NCBI GenBank assembly: GCA_019648995.1
Contig: BLXT01002860.1
Coordinates: 283,060 to 304,791 of the forward strand
From: Plakobranchus ocellatus
Lineage: Eukaryota; Mollusca; Gastropoda; Plakobranchidae
DNA: 21,732 nucleotides
Direction of reading: 5' to 3'
The position numbers were made by a program, and so were the translations under genes. A model generated the notes under the pieces. That model did no database searches and was not told the origin of the DNA. It saw only the letters and a list, made by a program, of their open reading frames with translations. Shown here piece by piece: positions 18,519-21,732 of this stretch. Positions within the stretch are counted from its first letter, which is position 1. Each line of letters begins with the position of its first letter.

Positions 18519-19560
18519 TCAACATTTGGATGGATTGTAACCCATTTGCCAAGGAAGCATGCTTCTAGTGTAAAAAGAGTTATGAAATACTTCTCTTGCT
18601 ATATTGGCTCTCATCATAGTAGGATTTCTCTGGTTGGTAGCTAGCAGCATGGCTAGTTCTCTCTGTGATGGTCTCCATTCACCTTGATGAAAACGACCAT
18701 GATACTCCCAGTCCGTCATACCTCTTATAATATATGTGCTTGACTTTTCCCCCAGGAGATTGTGGAAATAGAAGCAGGCTAACTAAATAATATTAACAAA
18801 ATTAATCCATTGTATCCTTCACAACTTTACTTTTGATGTAAGTTTGTATTCTACATACCCAACGGTTTGTAGTTACCAATACATGTATTTCTAAACTGTT
18901 TTATTCAAAACATTCAACACTAGTTCGCAAAAGCATCATCTGCTACAAAGACATTTATGGTATGGGCGCAAAATCACTTTCATCAAGAACCTCTGGTGGA
19001 GGAATTTTAATTTTATCGTTATTTAAACGTCTCCCAAATTCAATTGTGTTGATAATACCTCCGTCAGAAATGCGCCCCTTGACCCCGACATCAACCACCA
19101 AAAAGTTGTAATTTGCCTCTATAATTGCCACAAGAGCAATAATGAAGAACTTTTTTGTTATTGTAGTATCCGTATCCTGAAGGTTTTCTGATGGCAACAT
19201 ATTTCCCACCAATCGCTCCCAGGCAATATGGAAAATTCCAATGAGATTCAAACCCTTGTCTCACAAGACGCCATTCATCTTTTGGATTTGGTAACTGAAA
19301 AATAATAGCGCTGGCTGAATATTAATATTGGGTTCCTTATTTTTCATTTCATGTGTGTATGGCATACTTAAAGCATAGATCAAAATTAATGGTTTTAAGA
19401 TGAATGGCGCATAGAACACATAAAACAAGAAACTTGATAACATGGTTGGGAATATTAAATTTCAGCACCTTTTTAGCGCGCAGTGCGGACCCTCATCAGA
19501 TCACGTGTGAGAAGTCTTCTGATACGGAGATAAACTGTTTGCGACTTATGCCCGATAGTA
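18519..19560 (-). pseudogene. Harbinger DDE transposase, decayed, antisense in the MADF intron
   Basis: Minus-strand order: a weak N-terminal trace (SHVI, then SALRAKKVLKFNIP, about 19455-19520), a probable intron ending TATTATTTTTCAG, then FQLPNPKDEWRLVRQGFESH and WNFPYCLGAIGGKYVAI (about 19195-19300), a frameshift, FFIIALVAIIEANYNFLVVD and VGVKGRISDGG, IPPPEVL, then VFVADDAF (about 18929-18950), and a C-terminal GEWRP...MLPWQ (about 18547-18700). This is the DDE_Tnp_4 layout. The first catalytic Asp (family AIDGKH) is Gly here (codon at 19208-19210). The second Asp is kept in ADDAF. The helix with the catalytic Glu (family ENxFG) is not found, and the 220 bases where it should lie read as stops. 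The enzyme is dead. Confidence 0.88.
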
Positions 19561-19937
19561 AGTGTTAACTGTCTATTATATACTTAAACGTTTTACATTA
19601 GTGATCAAATGAAATTGACAGTAATGTGCATCAGATGAACGACCACCTCCATTAAGCGATCCCTTGATTAAACCATCATTTTTTCATAACCCAAATAAAT
19701 TTTAAGCTCCAGATACATCTCTATGGAAATCGGTTGATTTAAACTAAATCCTAGAAATAAACAACAACAAAAAAACAAAAAAAAAAACAGTGCGCTGGTT
19801 CACTTTACGGATGAAAGTTCTATCCCTTTTACTAAAATCTCATACATTTAGTTAAAAGATCATTTCTTTCAGCAACCACTTTTTAACTACAAGATTTTAT
19901 ATATTTCCTATATATTTTATTCTGTGTTCAATTTTAG

Positions 19938-20279
19938 TACCATTCATTAAATATTCCAGAATCGGACACTATTCCAAGCAATCAAGTCCTTTAAAGTAAC
20001 ATGAGAAAGATGAATAAGAAGAGAAGTTTCGACGAGAGGCGTGATGAGATTATTTCATTTGTATGCAAACGACTGCAAGGTGATGAATCGAACGATGAAA
20101 CCATGAGTACAGTTATGGCGTGGGGCCATGAGCTGAAGCAAATGAAAGAAGACCAGAAACTATTTGCAAAGAATAGAAATTCCGTTCAGATAAATGCAGT
20201 TGCACAGCACTCACTGGTGCACAGACCATTTTCACAGCCATTACCTTCTGCATGCAGCCTATCAACTGCATCATATTAA
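19938..20279 (+). pseudogene. MADF-domain partner gene of Harbinger, exon 2
   Basis: An acceptor (TTCAATTTTAG at 19927-19937) gives a phase-0 exon that fits the phase-0 donor at 18358. It reads YHSLNIPESDTIPSNQVL, meets one TAA, then is open from 20001 to TAA at 20277-20279 (RRDEIISFVCKRLQGDE, then WGHELKQMKEDQKLFAKN). This matches the C-terminal helical segment found after the MADF domain in such proteins, with the usual L..M..DQ..FA pattern used in protein contacts. After about residue 50 the family reading is lost. The spliced intron would be 1579 bp and hold the transposase gene on the other strand. Confidence 0.75.
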
Positions 20280-20469
20280 GATTGTTCGTACCGAATGAGT
20301 AGAATGGACAATTGATACACGACAATGAAGCCCATGTTCAGAACAATGCTCTTGAGAACTATTTTTTCCACTTTTGTACCATGGATAGGGCCAGAGATAA
20401 ATAAATCCATGTTTAAAGGGCGGTGGTAGACGGAGAAATGCCGAAAATATTGAATAGTTTGTAAATATT

Positions 20470-20535
20470 ATATATATTGTCAGTATTATTCAATCAATGT
20501 TATTTTCAGCAATAATGCTAATGGGTAGTGTATCC
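20470..20535 (-). repeat. Right terminal inverted repeat of the Harbinger element
   Basis: TAGTGTAT at 20526-20533 is the inverse of ATACACTA at the left end. The inner sequence, read on the minus strand, continues CATTATTGCTGAAAATAACA, similar to the left repeat. Confidence 0.5.
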
Positions 20536-20538
20536 AAC

Positions 20539-21669
20539 ACTTTACTGGGTCTGTGTGCTGTTCGGTAAGATTTCTAACTAGGAGCACACATGACATGTAT
20601 CCTTGTAATGTTACGGAAAAAGAAGTTGAACTGTGAAGAAACTATCTCGGAGTATGACCCACGGCTGTTTTCTCCTATTTTTCATGTATAAACGATTCAT
20701 CATTGACAAATGAGAGCCAATGTAGTGTCTTTTAGTTAGTTTTCTACAGTGTGGCTGTCAATAACCTGTGAGGACTTCATGTGTCTGCGAATGTACACTT
20801 TTTCCTCCATTAAGATTGTCTCTTGAGAACAGGTGCCTTAAATAGACTATGAAAGCATCTTTTATGTAATGCTCGAAGCATGCAAAAAAAGAATTCTCGC
20901 GGGTGTGCAGAGTTTCACAATTCTCTCTAGTTTCAGTGACTTCTACTTTGAGTTTTTTCGTTCGCATGTATCTCAATCTTTAAAAGACCAGAAAAGTTTC
21001 AACAGTTTCACACTTTCATCATGTTAAACAATGCGGCGTTTTCTCGAGCAGGATTCTCCACACTCTGATTCCACTTTTTCCATTTTTCACAGCATTACCC
21101 ACTGCTCTTTTCTTTTTGAATAGTCCTATTTGTTTTCACAATTTCATTCCTTGCACTCAGTCTCACACTCATTGAAATCTTCGCATCGCTTTACAACTTT
21201 CGGGCTAGTCAGACACGTTTTCCTTAAATAATGATGTTGTAACCTCCATTACTTTCCTCACCGACAGACTAGCTGCTGTTTCTTGGATCAGCTGGCTTTA
21301 ATCTTTCTCTTAGACAATGCAAGAATGGAGTGAAGGAATTCTTATTTTCATTAATGGTTTTTTTTTTGTGCGGTACTCAGCAATTCAAACACAAAAAGAC
21401 TTCTGGATTAAATATGAATTGCAATACTATTAGAGCTACCATTTAATACTATGTGCCCCGCAGTATGGCACTTTTGGCCACCGAAGCTCTTTTTTAACTT
21501 TTAACTTGATCTTGTGCTTTACATAGTTTTTAGGAGGATTACACTTGCAACTCTTTGTCAGCCCTAGAATGTAAAAGTAATTATATGATCATTTAGCTTT
21601 GATATAAGACAAAACTAATCCCTTTCTCCAAATATCTCTCCCAGAAACGCAAAAACGTATATTCGCGCG

Positions 21670-21671
<2 letters not shown>
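20539..21671. other. No clear gene downstream of the Harbinger element
   Basis: A 72-codon minus-strand ORF (20758-20976) contains LHTRENSFFACFEHYIKDAF then YLRHL. This is loosely like a C2H2 zinc finger and linker but lacks the second Cys and the final His. Nothing else is recognisable. Confidence 0.4.

Positions 21672-21732
<61 letters not shown>
21672..21732. repeat. (TA)n microsatellite reaching the window end
   Basis: About 30 AT/TA units with a single interruption run to the last base. The tract probably continues. Confidence 0.97.

Larger units (their letters stand above)
17734..20538. mobile_element. PIF/Harbinger element with two genes, decayed
   Basis: The interval holds the two genes expected of a Harbinger element: a MADF-type DNA-binding protein (plus strand, two exons) and a DDE transposase (minus strand, within the intron). 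The ends carry diverged inverted repeats. The left end has CCATACACTAGCAATATTATTG from about 17738. The right end, read on the minus strand, has GGATACACTACCC then TTAGCATTATTG from about 20535. Similarity continues for roughly 60-70 bases with small indels. The exact ends and the 3-bp duplication could not be fixed. TAA lies before the left end and TTA near the right. The length of about 2.8 kb is normal for the group. Confidence 0.75.

Noticed and set aside
1..21732. CRISPR array, bacterial operon, tRNA or rRNA gene
   Set aside because: I saw no regularly spaced repeats with unique spacers, no ribosome-binding-site-led gene runs, and no cloverleaf or A/B-box pair that held up on inspection.

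Overview
The window looks like AT-rich, intron-rich metazoan nuclear DNA. There are no operons or rRNA/tRNA genes that I can recognise, but there are splice-like junctions, AATAAA signals, microsatellites and several families of decayed eukaryotic transposons. A marine invertebrate is likely: MADF-bearing Harbinger elements, piggyBac, mariner and the 'DxCxGQNKN' transposon family together are common in molluscs, cnidarians and similar animals. The sequence alone does not fix the phylum. No complete, intact protein-coding gene is demonstrable. What can be read is a few possible host exons plus a dense set of transposon fossils.

Region 1 to 3.3 kb holds candidate host exons. They are an 88-bp minus-strand exon-like block (259-346), a plus-strand ORF carrying a PCNA-interacting (PIP-box) motif and followed by AATAAA (about 1008-1205), a minus-strand ORF behind a TATA box (1489-1713), and a clean plus-strand terminal exon ending in a C-terminal PIP box (2905-3268). 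A 3-base assembly gap behind a poly-T run lies at 1887-1918.

Region 3.3 to 9.3 kb is a stack of transposon remnants, all with transposase sense on the minus strand. First is a mariner with recognisable terminal repeats and TA duplication (3317-4452), inserted between the stop codon of the PIP-box exon and its likely poly(A) signal. Next is a piggyBac-type transposase fossil (4728-6030). Last is a gene of the 'DNCxGQNKN / GHTQNE' type (about 6835-9262), split by a 1094-bp solo LTR (7397-8490) flanked by a perfect 5-bp target duplication. Clusters of a GGCGTATCT motif lie on both sides of this last unit (6.25-6.5 and 10.3-10.6 kb).

Region 9.3 to 17.7 kb is mostly AT-rich sequence without recognisable genes. 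It holds microsatellites, a 42-bp tandem repeat (12375-12541), and a GC-richer exon-like island at 14.4-14.57 kb.

Region 17.73 to 20.54 kb is a decayed PIF/Harbinger element with diverged terminal inverted repeats. Its MADF-domain partner gene runs on the plus strand in two exons (17959-18358 and 19938-20279, phase-compatible splice sites). Its DDE transposase (18519-19560) runs on the opposite strand inside the intron between them. Both genes are broken: there are frameshifts and stops, the first catalytic Asp of the transposase is replaced by Gly, and the Glu-bearing segment is missing. The window ends in a long (TA)n tract. The most interesting items are the nested antisense Harbinger layout, the two PIP-box exons with the mariner in the 3' UTR of one of them, and the LTR-split transposon gene with its flanking motif clusters.
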